The notes beneath the pieces are model-generated. The model was not told where the DNA came from, did no database searches, and was given only the letters and a program-made list of their open reading frames with translations. A program made the translations under genes and the position numbers. Shown in pieces: positions 1 through 5,110 of a DNA stretch of 5,341 nucleotides. The stretch lies in NCBI GenBank assembly GCA_048939725.1, contig JBHLPG010000278.1:1-5341 (forward strand), read 5' to 3'. Source of the stretch: Hodarchaeum sp048939725. Its GTDB lineage: Archaea > Asgardarchaeota > Heimdallarchaeia > Hodarchaeales > Hodarchaeaceae. Position 1 is the first letter of the stretch. Each line of letters begins with the position of its first letter.

Positions 1-68
1 ATTAAGGTTTTATTCTGTTATTTCGCTGCTTGATATTAACTTCTTTGTGTTATTGCCTAGCTAGATAA

Positions 69-170
69 CTAACTCGTAACTTTCTTAAGAAATCTAATGA
101 AAAGGGCAATAAATAATAACAATAATCCTAAAAGAGCTACAATTAGAATGATTGGAAATGGTTCTAACAT
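69..170 (-). CDS. 33-aa single-pass membrane miniprotein (second of tandem pair)
   Basis: This short frame has 33 codons plus a TAG stop. It begins MLEPFPIILIV, has a hydrophobic stretch over residues 7-25 rich in Leu, Ile and Phe, and ends in a basic tail, RFLKKVTS. By the positive-inside rule the tail should be cytoplasmic, so I infer a single-pass membrane protein. A weak Shine-Dalgarno-like GGTAG (plus-strand 175-179) lies 4 nt before the ATG. The protein has the same length as the gene just upstream (192-293) and matches it at 13 of 33 positions with no gaps, including RFLK at 26-29 and Thr32. That match in two adjacent frames on one strand is the main reason to call it real. The gap to the upstream gene is 21 nt, so co-transcription is likely. 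I recognise no family and propose no specific function; a small subunit or modulator of a membrane complex is one possibility. Confidence 0.6.
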   Translation of the reverse strand: MLEPFPIILIVALLGLLLLFIALFIRFLKKVTS

Positions 171-191
171 GTTTCTACCAACAGGTTCATA

Positions 192-293
192 CTATTTTGT
201 TATCCATTTAAGAAATCTCATAAGAATTACTACAAATAATCCAATGATGAATAATCCAAACACAATCAGAGATATTTGTAGCCAAATATCCAT
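192..293 (-). CDS. 33-aa single-pass membrane miniprotein (first of tandem pair)
   Basis: This frame has 33 codons plus TAG. It starts MDIWLQISLIVFG, has a continuous hydrophobic segment over about residues 5-25, and ends with the basic tail RFLKWITK. A good Shine-Dalgarno-like GGTGG (plus-strand 299-303) sits 5 nt before the ATG. It lies 31 nt after the stop of the PH-domain membrane protein on the same strand, with no TATA box between, so it is probably the third gene of the leftward operon. Its neighbour at 69-170 has identical length and a similar sequence (shared positions include I7, LIV at 9-11, L14, LF at 19-20, RFLK at 26-29 and T32), which suggests tandem duplication. The two genes also share an 11-nt identical stretch (AGATTTCTTAA) at the tail. 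No family is recognised. The plus-strand frame across 97-309 is judged to be its antisense shadow. Confidence 0.65.
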   Translation of the reverse strand: MDIWLQISLIVFGLFIIGLFVVILMRFLKWITK

Positions 294-324
294 AACTTCC
301 ACCAAATAGTAATAAAATGTCTGC

Positions 325-1086
325 TTAATAGGGTTTTTGTTTCTTTTCTAATTGTTTATTCATTTCTTCTAATTTTGCTTCCATTCTTTCTAATCGAGTA
401 GTTAAAACATTTTTAATTTCTTTCAATTCTAGTAGCATTTGGTCAGGAATGGATTGTATGGGTGCTTCCTCTTCTTTCGTAATAACTGTTCCGTAAGCTG
501 CTTGGAATTGCCTTAATTGAGTCAAGATATAGTCTCTTACTTCGCGATAAACCTTTATTCCTTCTAATTTCTCTTCTGCAGTCTCATCCAGAGAATAACC
601 TTTTCCACCAGCAGTTTGGATTTCAATTGTACCGATACCAAATAATCGGTCGAAGGGGCCTGTTTTCATATTAATATTCGTTACTGTTCGATAGGGAACA
701 TGTTTCTCAGATTTATTAATTATTCCTTTGTGAACCACGATTTCATGACCGTGAACGATGAATAACATAGATTTTACATATAATCGCATACCTACAAGAT
801 AAGCAATGGTGATTCCAAAACAAATTGCCATATAAATGACACCCATCCCGAAAAAAGCCTCGTATAATACAGTTCTTTGTGGATCTGGAAGTTCAGACCC
901 TAACCAGAATCCAAAAAGAGCAAAGATAATCAACAATGTAGCCGTGAAAATGATGAATACTAAAATATACAACAAATAGTTTTTCCAGAGGAGATTCCTG
1001 CTGGGACGAATAATTCTCGGTTTTCCAGGTGGAGGAGGGATATCGGATCCCTTGATAATTTTAACTTCATTCATTCTTCTTTTCAT
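325..1086 (-). CDS. Two-TM membrane protein with bacterial PH (bPH2) domain and C-terminal coiled coil
   Basis: The 253-aa protein has a proline-rich cytoplasmic N-terminus (PPPPGKPR at about 17-24), two membrane segments (about 36-60 and 76-98), and a bPH2-type PH-like domain over about 104-190. The diagnostic stretch is VPYRTVTNINMKTGPFDRLF followed by GIGTIEIQTAGG (130-161), matching the usual 'vP...v.nv....g..dRlfGig.v.i.taG' pattern of PF03703 proteins such as YdbS. A charged, heptad-like C-terminus (about 214-250) is probably a coiled coil. Bacterial PH domains of this kind occur in small membrane proteins of largely unknown function; membrane or protein binding is the general assumption. 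The start overlaps the upstream regulator gene by 20 nt, indicating translational coupling. A second in-frame ATG four codons later (1074) is an equally plausible start, as neither has a strong ribosome-binding site. The coiled coil suggests oligomerisation or a partner; that is inference. Confidence 0.85.
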   Translation of the reverse strand: MKRRMNEVKIIKGSDIPPPPGKPRIIRPSRNLLWKNYLLYILVFIIFTATLLIIFALFGFWLGSELPDPQRTVLYEAFFGMGVIYMAICFGITIAYLVGMRLYVKSMLFIVHGHEIVVHKGIINKSEKHVPYRTVTNINMKTGPFDRLFGIGTIEIQTAGGKGYSLDETAEEKLEGIKVYREVRDYILTQLRQFQAAYGTVITKEEEAPIQSIPDQMLLELKEIKNVLTTRLERMEAKLEEMNKQLEKKQKPY

Positions 1087-1621
1087 CCATATTTTTTTCG
1101 ATGATTTCCTCTATTGATTTCTTGAATTGACCTCTAATATCATGCGTGGTAGATTCTTTAAGTCCATGATCGGATTGTACTGTTCGTAATATTCTTGTAC
1201 AATCCTCTTCACAATTTCTGTTACATAAATGATCTTGCCAAGGTAAGATGTTTTGATCCTTGACGGTGTAAAACAGGTATACCTCCCTATCGATCCTAAA
1301 GTCATGGCCAATAAGGATACCATTTCGCAAAAGAAGTTCAGCCTTGGCTTTTTCTCTCTCAATTTCCTCTTTTGTTTCTCCTTGAACAGAACGGTCCAAG
1401 CGTAGCGTATCAGCTAGGTCTTCGAGACCTTCTTTGATCTTTTTTAATCCTACCGATTTGAATTTTGATACTGTTCGTACGTCTACTTTTTTATCAGATT
1501 TTCTCGTTTGTCTATCTTTTGCTTTTTCAAGGACCTCAGCAATCTCAACAAGACTACTCTGCGGATTCTGGAAGATTTCCTCTATAACGATGTTTTCTGA
1601 ATCCGATAGCCGCTTGGTCAT
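1067..1621 (-). CDS. Putative HTH (winged-helix-like) regulator with His/Cys cluster
   Basis: The 184-aa soluble protein has an N-terminal part (about 5-75) that reads like a helix-turn-helix: a first helix (SDSENIVIEEIFQNP), a second helix (SLVEIAEVLEKA), and a Lys-rich segment with VDVRTVSKFKSVGLKKIKEG as a possible recognition helix. A charged linker helix (about 80-98) leads to a C-terminal sensor-like region (RNGILIGHDF, then YLFYTV), followed by His131, Cys133, Cys137 and Cys141 in an H-x-C-x3-C-x3-C arrangement that could bind a metal or a redox cofactor. The DNA-binding call is from pattern only; no named family is assigned. It is the first gene of the leftward operon, behind its own TATA box, and faces the ABC cluster divergently, the usual place for a local regulator. 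An in-frame TAA lies six codons upstream, so this ATG is the first possible ATG start. Its end overlaps the next gene. Confidence 0.65.
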   Translation of the reverse strand: MTKRLSDSENIVIEEIFQNPQSSLVEIAEVLEKAKDRQTRKSDKKVDVRTVSKFKSVGLKKIKEGLEDLADTLRLDRSVQGETKEEIEREKAKAELLLRNGILIGHDFRIDREVYLFYTVKDQNILPWQDHLCNRNCEEDCTRILRTVQSDHGLKESTTHDIRGQFKKSIEEIIEKNMDEKKNE

Positions 1622-1675
1622 TTCTATAGTCTCATGTTACCAGTTTTACTTCATTACTATATTTTTGTATCATAG

Positions 1676-1690
1676 TATTTAAACCTTTCT
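1676..1690 (-). promoter_or_regulatory. Archaeal promoter (BRE + TATA box) for the leftward operon
   Basis: On the minus strand the sequence reads AGAAAGG then TTTAAATA, a purine-rich BRE-like element followed by a canonical TATA box (1676-1683). By the usual archaeal spacing of about 25-27 nt, transcription should begin near 1653, giving a leader of roughly 32 nt before the regulator ATG at 1621. An imperfectly placed inverted repeat, TACTAT-N11-ATAGTA (1655-1677), overlaps the downstream edge of the TATA box and could be a control site; in such AT-rich DNA it may be chance. Confidence 0.65.
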
Positions 1691-1874
1691 AAAGCTCTTT
1701 TTTGTTAATTAATGTTCTAAAGATGCTTAAATTGGAATTCTTTTCGATTTTTTTTAATAAAGAAAGAATTGATATAGCTCTTCTTACTATAATGCTATAA
1801 TTAGATTGGATTTGTTTATTTATTTGGAAATTTATCAATAGAAAAGTAATTTTGATTCACATCTTTCCAATATC

Positions 1875-1888
1875 AAAGGGTTTATATA
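1875..1888 (+). promoter_or_regulatory. Archaeal promoter (BRE + TATA box) for the rightward operon
   Basis: AAAGGG directly followed by TTTATATA (1881-1888) is a good match to an archaeal BRE plus TATA box. The expected transcription start is about 1909-1913, so the leader before the ATG at 1936 would be about 25 nt. No other TATA-like element is seen between the genes downstream, so this promoter probably drives the 78-aa protein, the zinc-ribbon protein and the ABC genes together. Confidence 0.7.
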
Positions 1889-1890
1889 GG

Positions 1891-1907
1891 TTACCAAAAA
1901 GTGGTAA
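1891..1907. promoter_or_regulatory. Perfect inverted repeat TTACCA-N5-TGGTAA, candidate operator
   Basis: Two perfect 6-nt arms, TTACCA and TGGTAA, flank AAAAG. The element begins two bases after the TATA box motif and ends just before the predicted transcription start, the place where archaeal repressors commonly block polymerase recruitment. The left arm with its preceding G (GTTACCA) also occurs at 1636-1642 in the leader of the divergent operon, so one factor may touch both sides. The protein encoded at 1067-1621 is an obvious candidate, but that link is inference. Confidence 0.45.
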
Positions 1908-1935
1908 TGTAGAGAAATTAGTAACAAAGTAAAAA

Positions 1936-2172
1936 ATGGAAGAGTTACTATTTTTGAAAGGAGCAGAAAAATTGCTTAATCAAGAAATAAACGAAAAAAA
2001 TCAGATGAAAAAGGAAGAGAACATTGATCAGATTCAAGCTCTTCGTACTTTAGGAATTATTTGGCTCTGTTTAGGAGCCACTAATCCAGTGTTTTTTATA
2101 CTCGGATTAGTGTTCTTAGCTACTTCTGTAGTACAATCTAACAAGATTTCGAATCAAGGAGGACTCGCATAA
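1936..2172 (+). CDS. 78-aa small membrane protein, first gene of the ABC operon
   Basis: The protein has a charged, helical N-terminus (about 1-35, rich in Glu, Lys, Asn and Gln) and a hydrophobic region over about 37-66 (LGIIWLCLGATNP then VFFILGLVFLATSVV) that could form one long membrane helix or a short hairpin broken at Asn50-Pro51. No family is recognised. It is the first gene after the rightward promoter, and its TAA stop shares one base with the ATG of the next gene (TAATG), so the two are probably translationally coupled. The ATG has no Shine-Dalgarno sequence, whereas the in-frame TTG at codon 13 (1972) is preceded by AAAGGAG (1957-1963) at 8 nt, so a 66-aa form starting there is possible. 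The tight linkage suggests an accessory role with the zinc-ribbon protein and the transporter, which is inference. Confidence 0.7.
   Translation: MEELLFLKGAEKLLNQEINEKNQMKKEENIDQIQALRTLGIIWLCLGATNPVFFILGLVFLATSVVQSNKISNQGGLA
2156..2162 (+). promoter_or_regulatory. Strong Shine-Dalgarno for the zinc-ribbon protein
   Basis: AAGGAGG lies 9 nt before the ATG at 2172, inside the last codons of the upstream gene. It fixes the start of the 153-aa protein and supports coupled translation across the TAATG overlap. Confidence 0.8.
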
Positions 2173-2633
2173 TGGCTTGGATAGGTGCAGTCGCCGCTGC
2201 AGCAGCTTGTGCTCAAGATGGAAGAAGGCGCAAAAAACCAGGGAAATTAGTGTTTTTGATTACGATCTTCAGCCTCTTAATGGGCATTTTCGTACCTCTT
2301 GCAATAATCCTCGGAATGCATAGTGATGGGTCAATGACAATTTTTCCATTAATATTCATGTTCATCATCATGATTGGAGTGATTGTTTTAGTTGCAGCTG
2401 GTTTTACTGAAACTTTGGATGAAAGTGAAACCCTTGATGACTCTTCTAATAGATATGAGAGAGAAAAAACTTCCTATCATGCAAAACCTAGACCAAAGTC
2501 ATTCTATTCCAGAAATGATGACCAATATTGGGGACCAGAACCTAAGTCGTCCTCATTTTTCTGTACAAATTGCGGAAATAGCTTAGAATCCGATGATCGG
2601 TTCTGTGCTTCCTGTGGATGGAGGGTAAATTAA
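2172..2633 (+). CDS. Two-TM membrane protein with C-terminal zinc ribbon
   Basis: The 153-aa protein begins with an Ala-rich segment (GAVAAAAACA, about 5-14), then a basic patch (RRRKKPGK, 18-25), two membrane helices (about 26-48 and 56-77), an acidic and polar linker (about 79-128), and a C-terminal zinc ribbon. The ribbon is C-x2-C-x10-C-x2-C with Cys131, Cys134, Cys145 and Cys148 (FCTNCGNSLESDDRFCASCG), typical of zinc-ribbon_2-type domains found at the ends of many archaeal membrane proteins. The basic patch before the first helix places both termini, and so the ribbon, on the cytoplasmic side. The ribbon probably mediates protein contacts, perhaps with the ABC ATPase encoded next; that is inference. 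The start is set by AAGGAGG 9 nt upstream. The gap to the ABC ATPase gene is 22 nt. Confidence 0.85.
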   Translation: MAWIGAVAAAAACAQDGRRRKKPGKLVFLITIFSLLMGIFVPLAIILGMHSDGSMTIFPLIFMFIIMIGVIVLVAAGFTETLDESETLDDSSNRYEREKTSYHAKPRPKSFYSRNDDQYWGPEPKSSSFFCTNCGNSLESDDRFCASCGWRVN

Positions 2634-2655
2634 AATCAAATTAAAGGTGTAAAAA

Positions 2656-3465
2656 ATGCAATTACAAGAAATTATAACTGAAACAAAACAAAGAAAAAAG
2701 GTTCTTATCCGTACGGATAACCTTTCGAAGTATTACGGGAAAGATATCAAAGCTGTTGATGAGCTTAATCTTGAAATATTTGAAGGAGAAACATTTGGAC
2801 TCCTCGGCCCGAATGGTGCGGGGAAAACCACTACTGTTCGTCTCTTGAACTGTATTCTGAAACCAACCAGTGGTACTGCTAATGTAAATGGTTACGACAT
2901 TTCTAAAGACCCCACTCAGGTTAAAACCATCACTGGTCTACTAGCAGAGTCACCTGGACTATATGAAAAGCTAAGTGCATACGAGTTTCTCGAATTCATA
3001 GGAGCTCTCTACAATATCAAAGGGAAAATCTTGAAAGAACGCATTGAGGAACTTCTAAAGCTATTCGGTCTGACTGATAGGAAAGATCATCTCCTCGAAG
3101 GATTCAGTTCAGGAATGAAACAAAAGGTATTAATTGCCGCAGCGTTGATCCATGATCCTACAATAATCTACTTCGATGAACCTACAGCAGCTCTGGATCC
3201 CCGAGCGGCTCATATGGTTAAAGACTTGATAAAAGGCTTAGCAGATCAACTAGGAAGGACTATTATTGTATGTAGCCATATTCTTCCCCTAGTAGAGGAG
3301 CTTTGTGATCGAATCGGTATTATTAACCAAGGTAGGCTTGTTGCAGTGGGTACAATTGATGAGATCATTACTCAAGCAGGGACTAAAACATTAGAAGAAG
3401 CCTTTATCACCTTAACTGGTGGGGTTGATGAAAAAGAGCTCCTAGCTTGGAGGAACCACAGTTGA
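2656..3465 (+). CDS. ABC transporter ATP-binding protein
   Basis: This 269-aa nucleotide-binding subunit has all core motifs in order: Walker A GPNGAGKTT (51-59), a Q-loop region LLAESPGLYEKLS (95-107) in which Glu98 takes the usual Gln place, a signature motif FSSGMKQK (150-157), Walker B TIIYFDE (169-175), D-loop ALDP (179-182) and the switch histidine in VCSH (His208). Length and motif style fit the CcmA/NatA-like group that powers ABC-2-type exporters, which often has Glu in the Q-loop and the variant signature. It hydrolyses ATP at the cytoplasmic face of the membrane to drive the permease encoded directly downstream. An AGGTG ribosome-binding site (2645-2649) precedes the ATG by 6 nt. 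The TGA stop overlaps the permease start, so equal production of the two subunits is expected. The substrate is unknown; lipid, peptide, drug and ion export are all possible. Confidence 0.95.
   Translation: MQLQEIITETKQRKKVLIRTDNLSKYYGKDIKAVDELNLEIFEGETFGLLGPNGAGKTTTVRLLNCILKPTSGTANVNGYDISKDPTQVKTITGLLAESPGLYEKLSAYEFLEFIGALYNIKGKILKERIEELLKLFGLTDRKDHLLEGFSSGMKQKVLIAAALIHDPTIIYFDEPTAALDPRAAHMVKDLIKGLADQLGRTIIVCSHILPLVEELCDRIGIINQGRLVAVGTIDEIITQAGTKTLEEAFITLTGGVDEKELLAWRNHS
3449..3453 (+). promoter_or_regulatory. Shine-Dalgarno that sets the permease start at TTG 3462
   Basis: GGAGG lies 8 nt before an in-frame TTG at 3462-3464, which overlaps the TGA stop of the ATPase gene (TTGA). A longer reading from TTG at 3447 would place this ribosome-binding site inside the coding region and has no such site of its own, so 3462 is preferred. 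Confidence 0.7.
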
Positions 3466-5063
3466 TTTCTCTTCGAAACCCTACCTGGTTATCAATAGCA
3501 AAGACAGAATATCGTGTGACAACCAGTCGAATTCGTGAGATTCGATCCTACCTCCCCTATCTTTTAATTGGGGGATTAACAATCTATACACTATTCATTG
3601 CCCCCTCCATTATCGATGCATTTGTTGATGAATTACATGAATTATTACTAAGCGCAGTAGCAGTAGCTATCATTAATGTCCTCTTTTTCGTATTATTTGT
3701 CATGTTTGCTTCATTTCCAATATCATCGACTATCGCCGACATCAAAACCGAACACTTAGAGATCTATCTTTCATCCCCAGTACAACCGAGCGACATTTTG
3801 ATCGGTGAATTCCTAGGGAAAATCCCCTTTTATGCAGTTTTTGCAGCTATCATTGGGGGAACCTTTACTGCCGCGCTCTTCCCACTTGGTTTAGACATCT
3901 TTCAAATTTTCATTATCGTAACTGTTTTCATTATTATCTTTTTATCCGCCACTTGGGTAGGAACAATGATCGCTGTTCTCCTACGGTCAGTTCTCATGAA
4001 ATCAGCTCGAGGAAGAGACATTGGGAAAGGACTAGCAATAATAGTGATCCTACCGTTAGTCGCTGTCATATATCTATTGATAGGTGGGTATTATGAGGTC
4101 CTTAAAGACCCTCAAAACGCTAAACTTGTAAAAGACCTTTTCGCGTTCTTTCCTTGGGGATGGGGTTCGGAGATCATTGTTGCGTTCGCACAGAACCCTG
4201 GAGATATCTTACTTACCGAGTTCTCAACTATCCTGCAGTTCAGTGCCTTAATAGCTTTCTTGGGCGCTTCTCTATTAATTGGTGGGTTTTTAGCGAATCG
4301 GGTATATAACCTCGAACCAACCTCATTTTCTGCAGCTACCTCTAATCCTAATAGTTTGTTCTATAACTCCATCAGAAAGCTTGGTGGTGGTGGAACATCA
4401 GGTCTTCTTCTGTCTACAGGATTTAAAACCTATTTTCGTAAGGCAAAAAACATCGCTTGGATAATCTATAGCGTTGGCTTAATTGTAGTCATGAATGTCT
4501 TTTTAACCCAACCCGATGATCCTGAAAGTGCCTTTATTATGTCTTTGTTTATCGGGCCTCTCTTAGCAGCCTTTGTAACCTCCGACATCAGTCTTCAGGG
4601 AAAAGAAAACTTACTCCTGTATAAACAGACCCCAACACGAACTAGAAAATATCTGAGAATAAAACTGTTTCAATATTTTCTAACTATTCTCCCCATCGTT
4701 CTAGCTGTTGAAACAACCGTAAACTTGCTTGTCCCCAACATAACCTTAGAAATGCTCTTTCTCAATGTCATTTTGACTGTACTGATTGCTGCAGCAACAA
4801 TAACCTTTACAATCGGGTTATTTATCGTAAATCCCGCTTTTCATGATAAGAGTGGTGAGTTCATGATCAATATCCAGATCTGTGTGTTTGGAGTGATGAT
4901 TCCATTCTTTATCTTGTTAATCCTCTTAGATCAGATTCTTTGGGATTTATTTGCTATCGCAGATGCCCTTTATCCTGTGGCAGTAATCTACACAGCTTTA
5001 CAGTGGGTCATGGGATTAACGATGCTCTCGCTTGGAGCAATAAAACTCAATAAGATGGAGTAG
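3462..5063 (+). CDS. ABC-2-type transporter permease, two-half fused form
   Basis: From the TTG at 3462 the protein has 533 residues and about 12 membrane helices, arranged as two sets of six (roughly residues 30-280 and 330-525) joined by a polar, Gly-rich loop (about 285-325). Each half opens with a basic, amphipathic segment before its first helix (TEYRVTTSRIREIR; FKTYFRKAKNIAW). Each also has the same coupling-type motif after its second helix: EHLEIYLSSP (97-106) and ENLLLYKQTP (382-391), sharing E, L, Y and P at equal spacing. A usual ABC-2 permease has six helices and about 250-400 residues, so this chain probably provides both transmembrane halves itself and would pair with two copies of the upstream ATPase. 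It overlaps the ATPase stop by 4 nt. The direction is likely export by family; the substrate is not evident. A start 15 nt upstream (TTG 3447) is possible but less likely. Confidence 0.88.
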   Translation: MISLRNPTWLSIAKTEYRVTTSRIREIRSYLPYLLIGGLTIYTLFIAPSIIDAFVDELHELLLSAVAVAIINVLFFVLFVMFASFPISSTIADIKTEHLEIYLSSPVQPSDILIGEFLGKIPFYAVFAAIIGGTFTAALFPLGLDIFQIFIIVTVFIIIFLSATWVGTMIAVLLRSVLMKSARGRDIGKGLAIIVILPLVAVIYLLIGGYYEVLKDPQNAKLVKDLFAFFPWGWGSEIIVAFAQNPGDILLTEFSTILQFSALIAFLGASLLIGGFLANRVYNLEPTSFSAATSNPNSLFYNSIRKLGGGGTSGLLLSTGFKTYFRKAKNIAWIIYSVGLIVVMNVFLTQPDDPESAFIMSLFIGPLLAAFVTSDISLQGKENLLLYKQTPTRTRKYLRIKLFQYFLTILPIVLAVETTVNLLVPNITLEMLFLNVILTVLIAAATITFTIGLFIVNPAFHDKSGEFMINIQICVFGVMIPFFILLILLDQILWDLFAIADALYPVAVIYTALQWVMGLTMLSLGAIKLNKME

Positions 5064-5070
5064 AATCCCC

Positions 5071-5087
5071 CTTTTCTCTCTTTTTTT
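5071..5087 (+). terminator. Pyrimidine/T-rich candidate archaeal terminator
   Basis: Eight bases after the permease stop the plus strand reads a pyrimidine-only stretch with T4 and T7 runs (T7 at 5081-5087). Archaeal polymerase terminates at such T tracts without needing a hairpin, and none is seen here. The next gene starts only 24 nt later with no TATA box between, so termination is probably partial, or the tract is not used. Confidence 0.35.
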
Positions 5088-5110
5088 GCGTTAAGGAAAT
5101 GGTGAAATAG

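Larger units (their letters stand above)
1622..1935. other. AT-rich divergent intergenic region
   Basis: This 314-nt stretch separates the two divergent clusters. It holds one archaeal-type promoter pointing each way near its ends, a perfect inverted repeat at 1891-1907, and a copy of the heptamer GTTACCA at 1636-1642 that recurs at 1890-1896. The middle (about 1690-1870) is strongly AT-rich with homopolymer T runs; I see no coding frame, RNA gene or clear regulatory RNA in it. Confidence 0.7.

Noticed and set aside
49..69. CTAGCTAG palindrome flanked by GTTAT and ATAAC, as a terminator for the leftward operon
   Set aside because: The stem is short and interrupted, and no T tract follows on the minus strand. 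I see no supported terminator before the window edge.
97..309. Plus-strand 70-residue frame
   Set aside because: It is antisense to the two minus-strand miniprotein genes, is very rich in Asn and Ile codons expected from reading hydrophobic codons backwards, and has no ribosome-binding site.
1111..1362. Minus-strand 83-residue frame
   Set aside because: It lies wholly inside the regulator gene in another frame and shows no domain or start signal.
1434..1682. Plus-strand 82-residue frame
   Set aside because: It is antisense to the regulator gene and its promoter; its Ser/Phe-rich translation is typical of the reverse of Glu/Lys-rich coding sequence.
1736..1770. Inverted repeat AATTCTTT / AAAGAATT with a 19-nt gap
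   Set aside because: The arms contain only A, T and one G or C in very AT-rich DNA, and the position is far from either promoter, so chance is the simpler explanation.
2392..2586. Plus-strand 64-residue frame
   Set aside because: It is an alternate frame within the zinc-ribbon gene, whose Cys pattern shows the real frame.
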